Source: Engraulis encrasicolus (Eukaryota; Chordata; Actinopteri; Clupeiformes; Engraulidae). Taken from it: 64,000 nucleotides of DNA. Below the pieces are notes generated by a model. That model worked only from the letters and a program-made list of their open reading frames with translations, was not told the origin of the DNA and made no database searches. This document shows positions 36,541 to 50,638 of this stretch, piece by piece. Position 1 is the first letter of the stretch, and the number at the start of each line of letters is the position of its first letter. The DNA is taken from positions 20,908,281 through 20,972,280 of the forward strand of contig NC_085865.1 of NCBI RefSeq assembly GCF_034702125.1, written 5' to 3'. The translations under genes were made by a program, and so were the position numbers.

Positions 36541-37987
36541 CAAACCCCAACTCCGATGAAGTTGGGACGTTTGGTAAACAGTGAATAAAATCAAAATGCT
36601 ATCATTTTCAAAACATTCAATCTATTCATTAGATGGAGAATAGTGAAAAGACAACATATTAAGTGTTAAAACCGAGAAAAAATATTGTTTTGGGGGACAT
36701 ATGTACTCATTTCTAATTTGATAAATCCAACACGTCTCAAAAGAGTTGGGACGTGGACAATAAATGGCAGCAAATGTCGAGGAAGACTAAAAACAAAACA
36801 AAAGACAACGCTTAACAGTTAAATACATTAACCAATGAGATGATTTTATATAAAAAACAGTGTTAATTCCTATCTTGGACATGATTTCACCAGCTTAAAT
36901 GGTGGGTGTATTCCTTGTCATGTTTTGCAGTGTTTTCCTTTCTGTAGTGCTTACAGTGTGACAGGTCTTGACCAAAAACCCACCATTTTATCACCTGCTG
37001 GTCCTTATGATGGAGCCAAACTGTTAAAACATAGTAGAGAATGCAATTTGACCTTACTATGTGGCAGTAATCGAAGATCTCCCTTCAAAATATAATGCAT
37101 GAGTGGCTTTTCATGCTGTTTAAAACCCATTTATACCATTCAGCACTGTATTTAACTCTACAGATGAGTGAGAACATCTTAACCAATGCACTACTGCACC
37201 CGCATGCCATCATGGAGGCTGACTTTTGAGGTTAGCACTAACACAGGTTGGATAGTCCATTTTCACTGTAGCACAGGATGTGCAATGCTCTATTATTGTC
37301 AAAAATAATGGTCTTCTACAACTTCTGCTGACTTCTGTAAGCAAAGGACAGTTTCCCATGTCTTCTGGGTTTATTTCAAGTGAGCTCAGGTGCTTAGGAG
37401 AATGTTACACCCCTGTATCATTTGCACGCATTAAGCATTCTTAATATGGTCAATTTTCAATAGCTCTAGCACTCCAGGAATTAGAGTGAGACTACAGCCA
37501 ATATATATTTCATGATGTCATGAACCTATACAATGATTTTAGTAACAAAAATATGTCTTATATACACTCAATCGTGGTAAATCAAAGGGAATTCAAAAAT
37601 GTATGTAATAACTATGGTAATTATTCCCTTTGCATCTTTAATTCTGAGTGACTCGGCCTCTCTGTGATGATCTTATACCTGGACACCTATATTGTCCGTC
37701 AGTACAATTCATTTTGAAATGTTCTTCTTTGTTGTTTTATCTTATTTGGATGTTTACTAACTTTCACTGATCCCCGTCCCAACTCTTTTGAGACGTCTTG
37801 GATTTATCAAATTAGAAATGAGTACATATGTCCCCCAAAACAATATTTTTTCTCGGTTTTAACACTTAATATGTTGTCTTTTCACTATTCTCCATCTAAT
37901 GAATAGATTGAATGTTTTGAAAATGATAGCATTTTGATTTTATTCACTGTTTACCAAACGTCCCAACTTCATCGGAGTTGGGGTTTG
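36541..37987. mobile_element. Tc1/mariner-like element with 213-bp inverted repeats
   Basis: Begins 'caaaccccaactccgatgaa' and ends with its complement. The ends are flanked by TA (36539-36540 and 37988-37989). The inverted repeats run about 36541-36755 and 37775-37987 and are nearly identical. Each repeat has 'gttgggacgt' at both its outer and inner edge. The ~1-kb centre has no transposase that I can read. TA duplication points to Tc1/mariner, and near-perfect arms suggest recent activity. Confidence 0.88.
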
Positions 37988-38362
37988 TAAATGTCAAATA
38001 GGCCTAAGTCATTAGTTCATAGGTCAAGCTGAGGACTTTAGAGTTTGCATTGGAAATTATCTTTTGTGTTATCTTGTGGTGTTTATTCAGGGAATTTGCC
38101 TTTCTTTTGTGCATGAGGAATGCTTAACTCAAGCTTTCTTTTGTTTACAAGGATGCCTTAGTATTGACAGTTCTGGAGATGAATTGAGCTTCATTGAGTA
38201 AGCTGTATGGTAGTAGTTGTGAGGCTGGACAGCATCCATACTGAGTGTGGTAGCCACAGGCATGGCAGAGTGCACACAGATGCAACAGAGGGAAGGCAGG
38301 CATCCAAAATGGCCGACATCCAGAGCCCACACCCAAAGAGGGTGGAGTAATAAAGAGGCTTC

Positions 38363-38492
38363 GAAACCCGCCCACCCAATGCAAAAGTGTGTGCTCAAGT
38401 TGGGTCTCCTAAGGGGGCGTTGTCCCCTCCTTCTTCTTCTATTTTTGAGGTGTTTGCACTAGAAGTGCGCTACCCCCATCTACAGTGCTAAA
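38363..38492. repeat. Dispersed 130-bp repeat, copy 2
   Basis: Same-strand homologue of 12711-12840. It includes 'gtgtgctcaagttgggtctc' and 'ctaagggggcgttgtcccct'. Confidence 0.8.
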
Positions 38493-38764
38493 GGTACTCC
38501 ATTTATTAATTTAGAGGGATCTCCTGGCCTGGCCTTTTCGCTCACCCAAGTCCAAGACTGTCTACAGGAATCCATGAGACTTGCTGATGAAGGACCGTCC
38601 ATGGGTCCAGAAAGCTGATATACTTTGAATCCGAAATGCGTTGTAGGCCATCATCGATTTTCTTGTGCAGATTTTCAGAAGACCACATACTGATCCAAAT
38701 ACAGTTTTGAGCTAAGACGTAAATCAGTTAAAATTATAAAAGGGCTTTAACCCGTTAGAACACA

Positions 38765-38925
38765 GCGTTATAAATTTGCTGTTACCAGAATGGTAATTAC
38801 CAAGTCATAGTGCATTACTAAAGGCCCTGTGTTATGTCATAGTAGTGTAGTAGTAGTTAACTTTTCAATGACTGTTACAGCGTTCCACTGGTGGAAGGAC
38901 ATGCACTATGAGGCTACACCCTATT
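38765..38925. repeat. Dispersed repeat family 2, copy 1
   Basis: Shares 'gttaccagaatgg', 'accaagt.ataatgcattac'-like and 'cagcgttccactggtgga' words in the same order with 44495-44650. Class unknown. Confidence 0.65.
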
Positions 38926-39625
38926 AGAAATTTGTGTGTGGACTTCATCTCTTTGCAGTGATTAAACATTTTCTTTTATTCTCACCCAGACCCATAAGGT
39001 GCACATTATTTTTCTGCACAGTCAGGGGCATTCAGGCACAAGGCTTTCTGCAACACAACACCTTGCTTCTTATAGAGGCACCAGAGTCACCGGTATCATT
39101 ACCAGTGTCATTGAAAGCGTAAGTAGAGCAGCAGTGCGGTGTGGTCACTTCCCAGGATGCATTGGGGACATGGATTCCCTCATGAAAAGAGAGGAATTTG
39201 TTCCAAAAGTGCAGGTCTGCATTTTCCGTTCAAGGGGCGATCAATACATTTGTTGTCCAGACTGGGACGGTGGCAATGAAACCTTGCAAGAATGCCCCTT
39301 GTTTTTACACGAAGTGACTGAAACTGGAAAATTCTTTAGCACTAAACATCAATAGTGTGGTCGTGAATAGTGGAATAGGAAAAAATTGTTATGCCAAGCA
39401 GTGTTTGCCTTGGGTCTCCACCGCCTGGAGGCATAGATTTACAATTTTAACAGGGTAAGTAAAAAGGACAGTAAACAGTGACGGTGCAGACACAGAGACG
39501 TTTAAAGGAAAGATGAGAATGTTCACGTTTGTTCACTTTCACTCCATCACTGCTGAAGAGACATGGGGTGAAATATCTAGGTCACTGGGGACACGGGTTA
39601 GGTGAGGGTTGCTTAGGTAACCTTC
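38926..39625. other. Intergenic sequence with a 118-codon open frame
   Basis: The frame at 38999-39355 (plus) has ordinary amino-acid composition but no motif that I recognise. Flanking splice sites are not convincing. I see nothing else here. Confidence 0.35.
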
Positions 39626-39626
39626 A

Positions 39627-39760
<134 letters not shown>

Positions 39761-39794
39761 AATGCACACACAGACACACACGCACACACAAAAG

Positions 39795-40127
39795 CAGTGG
39801 TTCTTAACCTTTTTTTCTGAACGCACCCCCTTAGCTGTTCCCAAGACAAGCCGCGCACCCCCATCCCAAATGTCTACACGTGTATACGCACCAAAAAAAT
39901 AATTTAAGTGATAAATTACAATGATTCTTACTTAAGACATTAATCAATACTTTAATGAATTTACATGGGGACGAGAACATGTTTAAATTTGGTCTTGATT
40001 TGGCCTAATTATAATGTTTGGAAGCAAAATTTTGGTCACAACCTCAACACATACAAAATTCCGCGCACCCCCTGAAATTTCTGGCACACCCCCAGGGGGT
40101 GCCCGCACCCCAGGTTAAGAACCACTG
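39795..40127. mobile_element. hAT MITE (CAGTGGTTCTTAACC ends)
   Basis: Inverted ends 'cagtggttcttaacctt' and 'ggttaagaaccactg'. Flanks 'cacaaaag' (39787-39794) and 'cactaaag' (40128-40135) match at 7 of 8. 'ccgcgcaccccc'-like words occur near both ends. Confidence 0.9.
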
Positions 40128-40185
40128 CACTAAAGGATAGAGGAACAGTGCATTATGTTGTAGTGTGCGTGTGTGCGTGCACTTG

Positions 40186-40418
<233 letters not shown>

Positions 40419-40840
40419 TCCCATGTTCATGCTAAATTCTGTAATGTTGTTCACATTCACAAAGCTTGATTGATTGCATTGCCCTAGTGGTCATTCGCCC
40501 CATAAGTCATCTTGAACTTCAGGCATTTGCACACTAACACCACTGTGAGAGCAACACACGCTGGTTGTATTGTTCAATTCCTTTGATATGTCTGTTATGT
40601 CATCCATGTCTTTTTTGCTGCAGGAACAAGTGCTTATGTTCAAAGGGATAATTAGTGTCAGTCAGTGTGACAGTCTTAATGAAGATTCAAAGGGCCCTTA
40701 TAGCTACTGTACATCTCACAGCATCATTTTCATATCACATGTATGCCATCTTTTAATTAATTGCTTTCATACAGTTCAGTGAAATAAGAAGCAGGCTACT
40801 CCTTGTGATGCCTTCAATCTAAAACCCTTCAAGATATTAC

Positions 40841-41023
40841 ATTACATCACATTACATTAGCTGATGCTTTTATCCAAAGCAACTTACAGGGGGTAATGGT
40901 TACAGTCCCTGGAGCAGTGTGGGGTTAGGTGCCTTAGGTGTAGGGAGAGGTGGGCGTGGGATTCAAACGGCAGCCCTCTGATCTTTAGACCACCCTGCCT
41001 AACCATTAGGCCACAGCTGCCCC
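40841..41023 (-). mobile_element. tRNA-derived SINE with LINE-like tail
   Basis: Perfect 10-bp duplication 'aagatattac' (40831-40840 and 41024-41033). On the minus strand the head has an A-box-like 'tggcctaatggttagg' and a B-box-like 'gtttgaatccc'. The 3' end reads 'ttgctttggataaaagcatc' plus a TAATG-rich tail. That tail matches the end of the LINE at 22733-23520, its likely mobilising partner. Confidence 0.85.
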
Positions 41024-41061
41024 AAGATATTACAGAAGATTATAGTGGTGGAACTCTAGCC

Positions 41062-41393
41062 CAGTGTCTCTCAACAGGGGTGCCGGCGCACCCCTGTTGG
41101 GGACCCGCGGAAACGTGGCTGATAATATAATACATATTTGCCTGAATTGATAAGTTAATGCTTGTCAGTGGAATCTTTCATCTGCCATTTATGCACAATA
41201 AAGTAAACATATGTCGCCCCATGGTCAGCTGCAACTTCAAACGTAGGTCGTGTGACGTTTCCAAACGTGTTACTTTTCTAAGCTTGTGTAGTATCGGATG
41301 CGATGCCATGTTATGGCTTGTTGATTTGGGGTGCCTTGAGATTTTTCATGGATTGAAAGGGTGCCTCGCCTTAAAAAAGGTTGAGAAACACTG
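41062..41393 (+). mobile_element. hAT MITE, family 2 copy A
   Basis: Inverted ends 'cagtgtctctcaac' and 'gttgagaaacactg'. The body matches the minus-strand copy ending at 50158 (shared 'gcacaataaagtaaa' and 'gatgcgatgccatgtta'). No clean 8-bp duplication is visible. Confidence 0.75.
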
Positions 41394-41414
41394 TGTCGAT
41401 GGAGAGGTACTTTC

Positions 41415-41590
41415 CCCCCCTTTTTGTGGTCTTTTTCGACCTAATTTGACAGGACAGTGTGAGAGGTGGACAGGAAGCGAACCGGGAGAGAGACGGGGAG
41501 GGGCCGGCAAAGGACCCAGGCAGGGAATCGAACCAGGGCCAGCCGCATAGCAGACGAGCGCCCCACCGGTTGGCCACGGCAGGGCCAGAA
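41415..41590 (-). mobile_element. tRNA-derived SINE
   Basis: Perfect 10-bp duplication 'aggtactttc' (41405-41414 and 41591-41600). On the minus strand an A-box-like 'gtggccaaccggtggggc' and a consensus B box 'ggttcgattcc' are followed by 'cacctctcacactgtcctg' and an A-rich tail. Confidence 0.88.
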
Positions 41591-42615
41591 AGGTACTTTC
41601 ATCAAAAGAAAAGGCCCATTTATACTCCTCAGTTCAATTATCGAGCCTCCTTGCGATAGGCATACCTCCGTGCGATACCTGCAATCTCAACCCTACTAGA
41701 TATTCATAGTACACCATCTGTAGTGCAAATGGGCCGGTGCTATCATCAAACTGAAAAGACCCTTCAAGTTGTTACTGTTCAGTATATATGTAGCCTAAAG
41801 CACACTTCCTTGAGATACCTACCATCTCAACTCCGCTAGGTATTCATAGTGGCAGATCTCTAACCTACTTTAATATAGATGGAGAGGTAGTGCTATCTTC
41901 AAAAAAAGAAAGGCCCTTCATGATGTTGCTTCTCAGCTTCTCAGAGACCTCCTTGTGCTGCCTAGTACTGTTCCATCTCAACTATGCATACTATGCATTC
42001 ATTGTGGCATATCTCTATCCCAAATTAGTGGAGATGGAGAGACATTATGATTAAAGAGAACAGCCTTTCATATTGTTACTGCTCACTGCAATTACGGAAA
42101 ACCTCCTAGTGATGCCTACTTTCAACTCAACTAGATATTCCTAATAGTGGACTTCTCTAACCTACTGTACATTAGTATGAGGCATGAAGACCAGAGATTC
42201 TTTAAGTATATAGAGATATGCCAACATAATAGGTTTCTATGGGCACCTAAAGTGACCAGGTTCCGGTCTGCCTAAAGGGGCATGCTCCTAGAATGAATAG
42301 AACAGTCCTTCTGCCTAAAGGGGGATTCCCCCCCCTCCCCCTTGCGACAGTAGAACCCGGAAACAATGGGCCAGCGGAACCTCTCTCTTATCTACTCTCT
42401 CTGATGAAGACAGGCGGCGGCACATGACTCCACCCATAGCCATGCGGTTGTTCTTTTGATGTGTCTGACAGAAGGCCCACCCCCCCACACACACTTTTTA
42501 ATTATGCAGGCCGAGTCTGTCACCTGCAATAAATGAGAGCTATACCTTTTCCTCCGGCACAAGAATTACAAATACAACACAGTTTTTTTTACAACACAGA
42601 TTTTTTTTCCAGTAC

Positions 42616-42688
42616 AGTGTTAATTCAACATTCAGAAAACTAGAAGGGTGTTGAATTTGTCTCTCTAAGTGTTGAATTAACACAGTGA
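42616..42688. mobile_element. Short palindromic MITE, copy 2
   Basis: Inverted ends 'cagtgttaattcaaca' and 'tgttgaattaacacagtg' within 73 bp. Same family as 18160-18236. Confidence 0.65.
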
Positions 42689-42736
42689 AAGTTTCTGCAC
42701 ACATCGTCAGCATATGGCAATATGCTTATCTTCTTC

Positions 42737-43009
42737 TAGGGCCGGATTAAGATGACCTGGGGCCCCTAAGCTACAGGTTGGTGTGGGCACCCCCGTAAAG
42801 CAAATTGACAAATGTGACAAATGTATATAGACAGTGTCATAATTACGAGCAAAAAGGATAACATGTGTACCAACTGTACTTAACCTTGTCAATATAAAAT
42901 TTTGTCACAATTCTACAATTTTTCACTTTTTCACTTTTGGCCAATCAGGGGCCCCCCTGAGGTGGCCTAGGCTGCAGCCATATCTAGCCTGTGCACTACT
43001 CCGGCCCTG
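42737..43009. mobile_element. hAT-like MITE (AGGGCCGG ends)
   Basis: Left end 'tagggccggattaagatg'; right end 'gtgcactactccggccctg'. These are imperfect inverted repeats. 'ggggcccc' words lie near both ends. No clear 8-bp duplication. Confidence 0.65.
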
Positions 43010-43360
43010 CTTGCTTTCTTCATAACATACACTCTAGGTTAGAACCCCTGCCGTCTCTGCTCGTACGAATATGAGACTTGTGATTAATGGTGGTGGATAT
43101 TAGGATTACACAGTGCAGGACTCTCAAGGTCACAGCACAAGACATACGTCGTCGGTAACATCAAACATTGTAATCTTGTGGAATCTTAAAATATCCTTGC
43201 AAATATTGCCCGGAAATTAATTCAGAGACTAATCAGCAAAATCGCATGCGTATCTCAACACAACAAAAGCTGGTCGGTTATGCAACATGGACATTTAAGG
43301 TGAAGGATTTGCAGTGTCCAACACAAGTTATTCACTTCTCTCAGCAGTTGTCGTCTCCAC

Positions 43361-43509
43361 CAGGGCTGCTGACAGCTTTGGCCAGGCCCTGGACAAAATA
43401 AGTTAAAGGGCCCTTGGCCCAATACTTATAATGTAATAAGGACCCAATTCTGGCGCCCCTTTTCCCTTGGGCCCGGGACAATTGACCCCCCCCCTTTTTG
43501 CCTACCCTG
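43361..43509 (+). mobile_element. hAT MITE, CAGGGC family copy 3
   Basis: Starts 'cagggctgctgacagctttg' and ends 'tgcctaccctg'. Perfect 8-bp duplication 'gtctccac' at 43353-43360 and 43510-43517. Confidence 0.9.
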
Positions 43510-43964
43510 GTCTCCACTATTTCTTTTCATCTCCCGCTGTGTCATCGGTCAGGGACCTGGCCTTCTTAAACATCAGATAAAAGAATGTTATCCTTTCTTC
43601 CTTTCTTTCTTTTCTTTTTTTCTCAGGAGTTGGATGAAGAGGAATTATTGGGCCAGCTGTCCTCAAGTGTCTATCCCACGCCGCTCATGCTACTACAAGA
43701 CAAGACGTTAAAGCCCTCTAAAGAGTCACTCCGTTCGCCACATAGGCATAAGGGGCTTTCTTCTTCTTCCCGGCGCTATTTATAGACCAGCGGCCAGATG
43801 TAATCTGTAGCCGGGCCTGAATTTTCTTCTTGTGCATAAAGCGCCTTATTTCTCGACGGGCTGTGGAGCGTGATTATACTGTATGATTGTAGCCTACTGT
43901 CATAGCTGCCTGTCCTCTCTCTCACTTCTCCACTCTTCCCTACTGTGTGACTCTAACTCCTCTC
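43510..43964. other. Unique sequence with a pyrimidine run
   Basis: A (TTTC)n-like tract at 43590-43624 ends in 'ctcag' and is followed by an open frame to 43785. See the rejected list. Otherwise nothing recognised. Confidence 0.4.
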
Positions 43965-44261
43965 CAAGGACAGATTACTATGAGGGCCTACAGGGAACAG
44001 GCACAGGGGCCCAAGAATCAAGGGTGCCCTGAAGCCCAAGCCTCTATATTTCCATTCTTATAATGTGTTAAATTTGCACTTTTAACAACTATTTCATTAT
44101 TTCATTATTTTTCCCAGAGGACTACCCTCCATACACCCAATAACGTAGACTCTCACATCTGGCCTGAAACTCTTAATTGTTTTATACACTAGCAGCACCC
44201 ATTGAAGGGGGGCTTTCTTGTTATCTAGCCCGGGGGCCCGTGGAATCACCATCTGCCCCTG
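43965..44261. mobile_element. hAT MITE (CARGGRCAGAT ends)
   Basis: Left end 'caaggacagattactatgag'; the right end is the complement of 'caggggcagatggtgattcc'. Flanks 'ctcctctc' (43957-43964) and 'cttctctc' (44262-44269) match at 7 of 8. The pyrimidine-rich setting makes that match less decisive. Confidence 0.7.
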
Positions 44262-44494
44262 CTTCTCTCTCACTCTCTCTTCTCTCTCATGTCACTGTGT
44301 GATTTTATGTCATAACTCCCTCTCTATCTCTTCCCTCACTTTCCACTGGAATCTGAGGAATACTAAGATAGAGTATTGTAGTCCATGACATAAAGCATAA
44401 GAAAAAGGCCTGATAGCAATGTGAAAGGTCAGCTTTCCTTGGATTGAAGCAATACAAAGAGCTTAACTAAGCCAGGGTCCCAGCTATAATCTTG

Positions 44495-44650
44495 CAGTTA
44501 CCAGAATGGCATTGACCAAGTTATAATGCATTACCAGAGACCCGGAGTAATGTAGTAGTGGTAGAGTACTAGAAGTTAAGTTTTTTCACCAACTATTATA
44601 ACAGCGTTCCACTTGTGGAACGGCATGCGTCATGGGATTACACCATAGTT
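44495..44650. repeat. Dispersed repeat family 2, copy 2
   Basis: Homologue of 38765-38925 on the same strand, with 'cagttaccagaatgg' and 'cagcgttccacttgtgga' in the same order. Confidence 0.65.
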
Positions 44651-45239
44651 ACATCTCAGCGAAATTAGCTGTTTATTAGATTGACATACACTGTAAACCA
44701 TGAATATCATTCTTGTCTATTATGACTGTTATTCTGAATACTTGGCATTGGCTCCACATTGAAATTAAGTTATTTGAATGAGAGAAAATTCCAGTTGTAA
44801 CTTGTAGGTCAACCAAAAAGGAAAATTGCATAATGTTCTGCTGTATCTTTAAACACTGCTGCTTTCATGAATTTAACACTGTGATGTTGTTTACTTTAAT
44901 GCAGAGGTTGTCCTGAGGCTTGCTGTCCATGAAACTACTTTATGTTTAAAAAACGTTTTTGAAAATGTCTTTAAAAAAAATGAATTCTAAAGTCATCAGC
45001 TGTGTCTTTGAAAAACAAATCTGCTTTCATAAAAAATAACTAGCCCGATTATCATCGACTTTCAAATCTCAAACCGAGATTCTGGTCTCACCAAGATAAT
45101 GAATAACGTTTCCAAATGGCCTGTTTAACCCGCCTAACTCGGTTTACTACTGGTCGAAAAGCTGTGCCGTAGTTTAAATCAAGCATTTTCTTAGTCCCAA
45201 TAGAACGTCTCTGCTTAAATCATGTCACTGCCGTAAACA
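44651..45239. other. AT-rich intergenic sequence
   Basis: No gene, RNA or mobile-element end recognised. Confidence 0.5.
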
Positions 45240-45247
45240 CACCTCTA

Positions 45248-45432
45248 TGGGGCTGGACTGGCCATCTGGCATAACGGGCATTTCCCGGTGGGCGCTGCAC
45301 CCTCGTGGGCCCCTATTTTCAGAAATGTAAAAATACAAAAAAAACAAAAAAACCCTGCTGAGTCAGTTCTTTTCCACTCATTTTGAGGGGCCAGAAGTGC
45401 CCGGGCCCTATTTCTCCCCCAGTCCAGCCCTG
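45248..45432. mobile_element. hAT MITE (CAGGGCTGGACTGG ends)
   Basis: Left end 'tggggctggactggcc'; the right end is the complement of 'cagggctggactggg'. Perfect 8-bp duplication 'cacctcta' at 45240-45247 and 45433-45440. Confidence 0.9.
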
Positions 45433-45643
45433 CACCTCTACCCAGGGCCGTTGGAGCTGCTCAAAGTTGATTGGTTCCCAAGTGGGTGGAGTTCCCGAGT
45501 TCTCCGGAGCTCAGAAAGTATTTGCATTGCTCTTGACCCGACTAGTAGCAATGCCGAATGTGTTGCGTCACTAGGAGGGCGTAGCCTGGCAAAAAAAATA
45601 ACAGTCTTTTATTTCTTTACATAATGCAGATGTTGTCTCCGTG

Positions 45644-45793
<150 letters not shown>

Positions 45794-45934
45794 AATCGCT
45801 CTCCTTGGCAGTTGTAATTCATCATCACCAGGCTAAGAGGTCTGTCAAGTTATGTCAAGTTCACACTTTTTTCCGTCCATGTGCCCTTTTCTCTCAGAGT
45901 TCCAGAAGGATCCGATGAATGGAGGGAGGGCCTG

Positions 45935-46445
<511 letters not shown>

Positions 46446-47149
46446 TCTCTCTCTTTCTGTCACTGGGCCTCTCTCTGTCTGTGTGCGTATAAGGCCAGGC
46501 CAAAATACGTCTGCTGACATTTGCCCAAAAAATGTCAATAAACGAGCATGAAAAGAAAGTGCAAGAAGAGACCCCCTTCCCCTCGCCCCCTTCACCCTCC
46601 TCTCGCCATCTCTGCATGACTGTCAGTCATGTTGCTTTAACTTGACACGCTAGAATGCCGAGAATGTCAAGGAGACTCTTTCCTCTTCTCACCATCTCCC
46701 CATCTCACCACATCTCCCCATCTGAACACTGGGCTACACGCTGTGTAACGTTTCTCACCATGGGGCTCTAGAGCCTCACAGTTGCAAATGGGGGGGGGGG
46801 GTAGTCTATTTTATTGTTTTAATTCCAGGGGTAGTGTTGGCAGGCTTATGATGAGCTAAAGGGAGTGTTTTGTTAAAAAAAAGGTTGAGAACCTCTGAAA
46901 TGTGGTGCCTTCCCTTCACTCTGAGGGAATATCCACCCTGTGTGAGGGGCCTCTGTGGCCTATATGATGGAAGGGAAGAGACTACACTAGACAAGAGAGA
47001 GCCCATTATATACTGTGCTCTCTTACCATAAGGTTTGTCACATGTTGCTGCTGAATACTGTTATGTGTACTGATGTTATTTCCGGCATTCTGTCATGATT
47101 CCATTCCCAGACCTTCATTTCCCTGAAGTAAGAGGAATGAAGTGTCTCT
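46446..47149. other. Intergenic sequence, nothing recognised
   Basis: A hAT-like terminal fragment ('aaaggttgagaacctctg', about 46880-46898) has no matching left end. A G-run lies at 46790-46800. Confidence 0.45.
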
Positions 47150-47319
47150 ATTTTATTTTATTTTATTTTATTTTATTTTATTTTATTTTATTTTATTTTA
47201 TTTTATTTTATTTTATGTTATTTTATTTTGTTTTGTTTTGTTTTGTTTTGTTTTGTTTTATTTTATTTTATTTTATTTTATTTTATTTTATTTTATTTTA
47301 TTTTATTTTATTTTATTTA
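47150..47319. repeat. (TTTTA)n pentanucleotide array with a (TTTTG)n core
   Basis: About 34 pentamers. The central block (about 47226-47258) has switched from TTTTA to TTTTG before returning to TTTTA. Confidence 0.97.
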
Positions 47320-47490
47320 GGGCAGTCATGGGTAAGTGGTTAGGGTGTCAGACTTGTAGCCCAAGGTTGGTGGGGAGAGTATTAATCAGTGCTCCACATC
47401 CTCCTCCATGACTAAGGTACCCTGAGCATGGTTCTGTCCCGCCACACTACTCCTGTGCTGTGTCACAATGGCAATGGGAGTTGGAGTTTT
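47320..47490 (+). mobile_element. tRNA-derived SINE, internally deleted
   Basis: The head 'ggcagtcatgggtaagtgg' has an A-box-like motif and matches the minus-strand SINE at 62165-62443. The B-box region and a second internal block are missing. The B-box loss lies between 'aggttg' repeats, so probably by a microhomology deletion. The tail part 'gtgtcacaatggcaatggga' is shared. Confidence 0.75.
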
Positions 47491-49641
<2,151 letters not shown>

Positions 49642-49734
49642 TTGTTTCTGGGGGACTTTGACTCAGTAATTACTTGGCATGTCTTAGAATCTGCAAACCC
49701 TGTTTTTATCAGTCTGTTAAAGCACATTGATTCA

Positions 49735-49868
49735 GATTCAAGATTCTTTTTATTCATCCTGACGGAAATTTGTCTTGGACATAGTTGCCGCATAACACAA
49801 CAACATTACACAAAAAATCCACATACAGACATAAATTGCCATCATAGAGATGCATAAAATTCATGAAC
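49735..49868 (-). repeat. Dispersed retroposon 3'-end-like fragment
   Basis: 'tttttattcatcctgacgga' and 'aatttgtcttgg' match the common pattern at 3' ends of fish retroposons. Whether it is LINE- or SINE-derived is not resolved. Confidence 0.4.
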
Positions 49869-50158
49869 ATTTTCAAGGCACCCCAACAAGCCGTAACATG
49901 GCATCGCATCAGATACCACACAAACATAGAAAAGTAACACATTTGGAGACGTCACACACAACCTATGTTCGAAGTTGCAGATGACTGGGGCGACCTATAT
50001 TTACTTTATTGTGCATAAATGTAAGCTTAAAGATTCCATTGACTAGCATTAACTTATAAATTCGGACAAATATGTATTATATTATGTAATTTATTTATCA
50101 GCCATGTTTCCGCGGCACCCCTGAGTGGGGCCTGCGCCACCCCTGTTGAGGAACACTG
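49869..50158 (-). mobile_element. hAT MITE, family 2 copy B, truncated
   Basis: The minus-strand start 'cagtgttcctcaacaggggt' matches 41062-41393 and the similarity continues to about 49869. The other terminal repeat is missing, so the copy is broken. Confidence 0.8.
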
Positions 50159-50510
50159 GCATAAAGTGCATACCTAGAAACATACTGTACATGGCATTGG
50201 GCTGCATGATTGTATGAATTGTGCTATGTAAACTGTACAATACAGTTGTTGCTGTTGTTGTCAATGTTGTTGTTGTTGTTAGTAGTATTGTGTCTGAAGA
50301 CAACATTAGTTTGTCAAGAAAAAATGTAACAAACACAGTATATTAGGAACATTTAGCTACATAGATATGTGTGCAGTCATCATGCAGTCATGACTGTCCG
50401 CCCTGAGATACGCTGAGTAGCCAAACATAGAAATACAGGAAGTGAAGCATGCAGCAGCCTCTTCCTGACACTTCCCCAATGTGAGAAACCACACGGCAGC
50501 CTCCGCATAT

Positions 50511-50638
50511 GGGGTGCGTTTCTCAAAAGCATAGGTGCTCGTCAGTTAGCAACTTGGGTCATTGCCAATGGGAAATTGCATTGCAAACAACAAAGTAGGT
50601 ACTGTAGTTAGTAACTATGGTTTTGAGAAATGCACCCC
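50511..50638. mobile_element. Short MITE (GGGGTGCGTTTCTC ends)
   Basis: Inverted ends 'ggggtgcgtttctcaaaa' and 'ttttgagaaatgcacccc' enclose 128 bp. No secure target duplication. Confidence 0.78.

Larger units (their letters stand above)
41040..42200. repeat. Minisatellite array of ~125-130-bp units
   Basis: At least four units have 'gatggagaggta', 'aaaggccctt', 'gttactgctc' and 'tctcaactc.gctaggtattc'-like words in fixed order (about 41593-41710, 41735-41870, 41880-42010, 42030-42150). The first unit is broken by a hAT MITE and a SINE. Confidence 0.7.

Noticed and set aside
38999..39355. 118-codon plus-strand open frame with several cysteines
   Set aside because: No recognisable motif. Flanking repeats and the lack of splice signals make a gene unlikely.
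43621..43785. Possible plus-strand exon after a pyrimidine tract ending in CTCAG (frame beginning ELDEEELLGQL)
   Set aside because: The tract is a TTTC-type simple repeat that can mimic an acceptor. There is no good donor, the peptide is not recognised, and the frame ends in low-complexity serine/arginine.
46880..46898. hAT terminal repeat
   Set aside because: Only one end is recognisable; no matching left end or target duplication was found.
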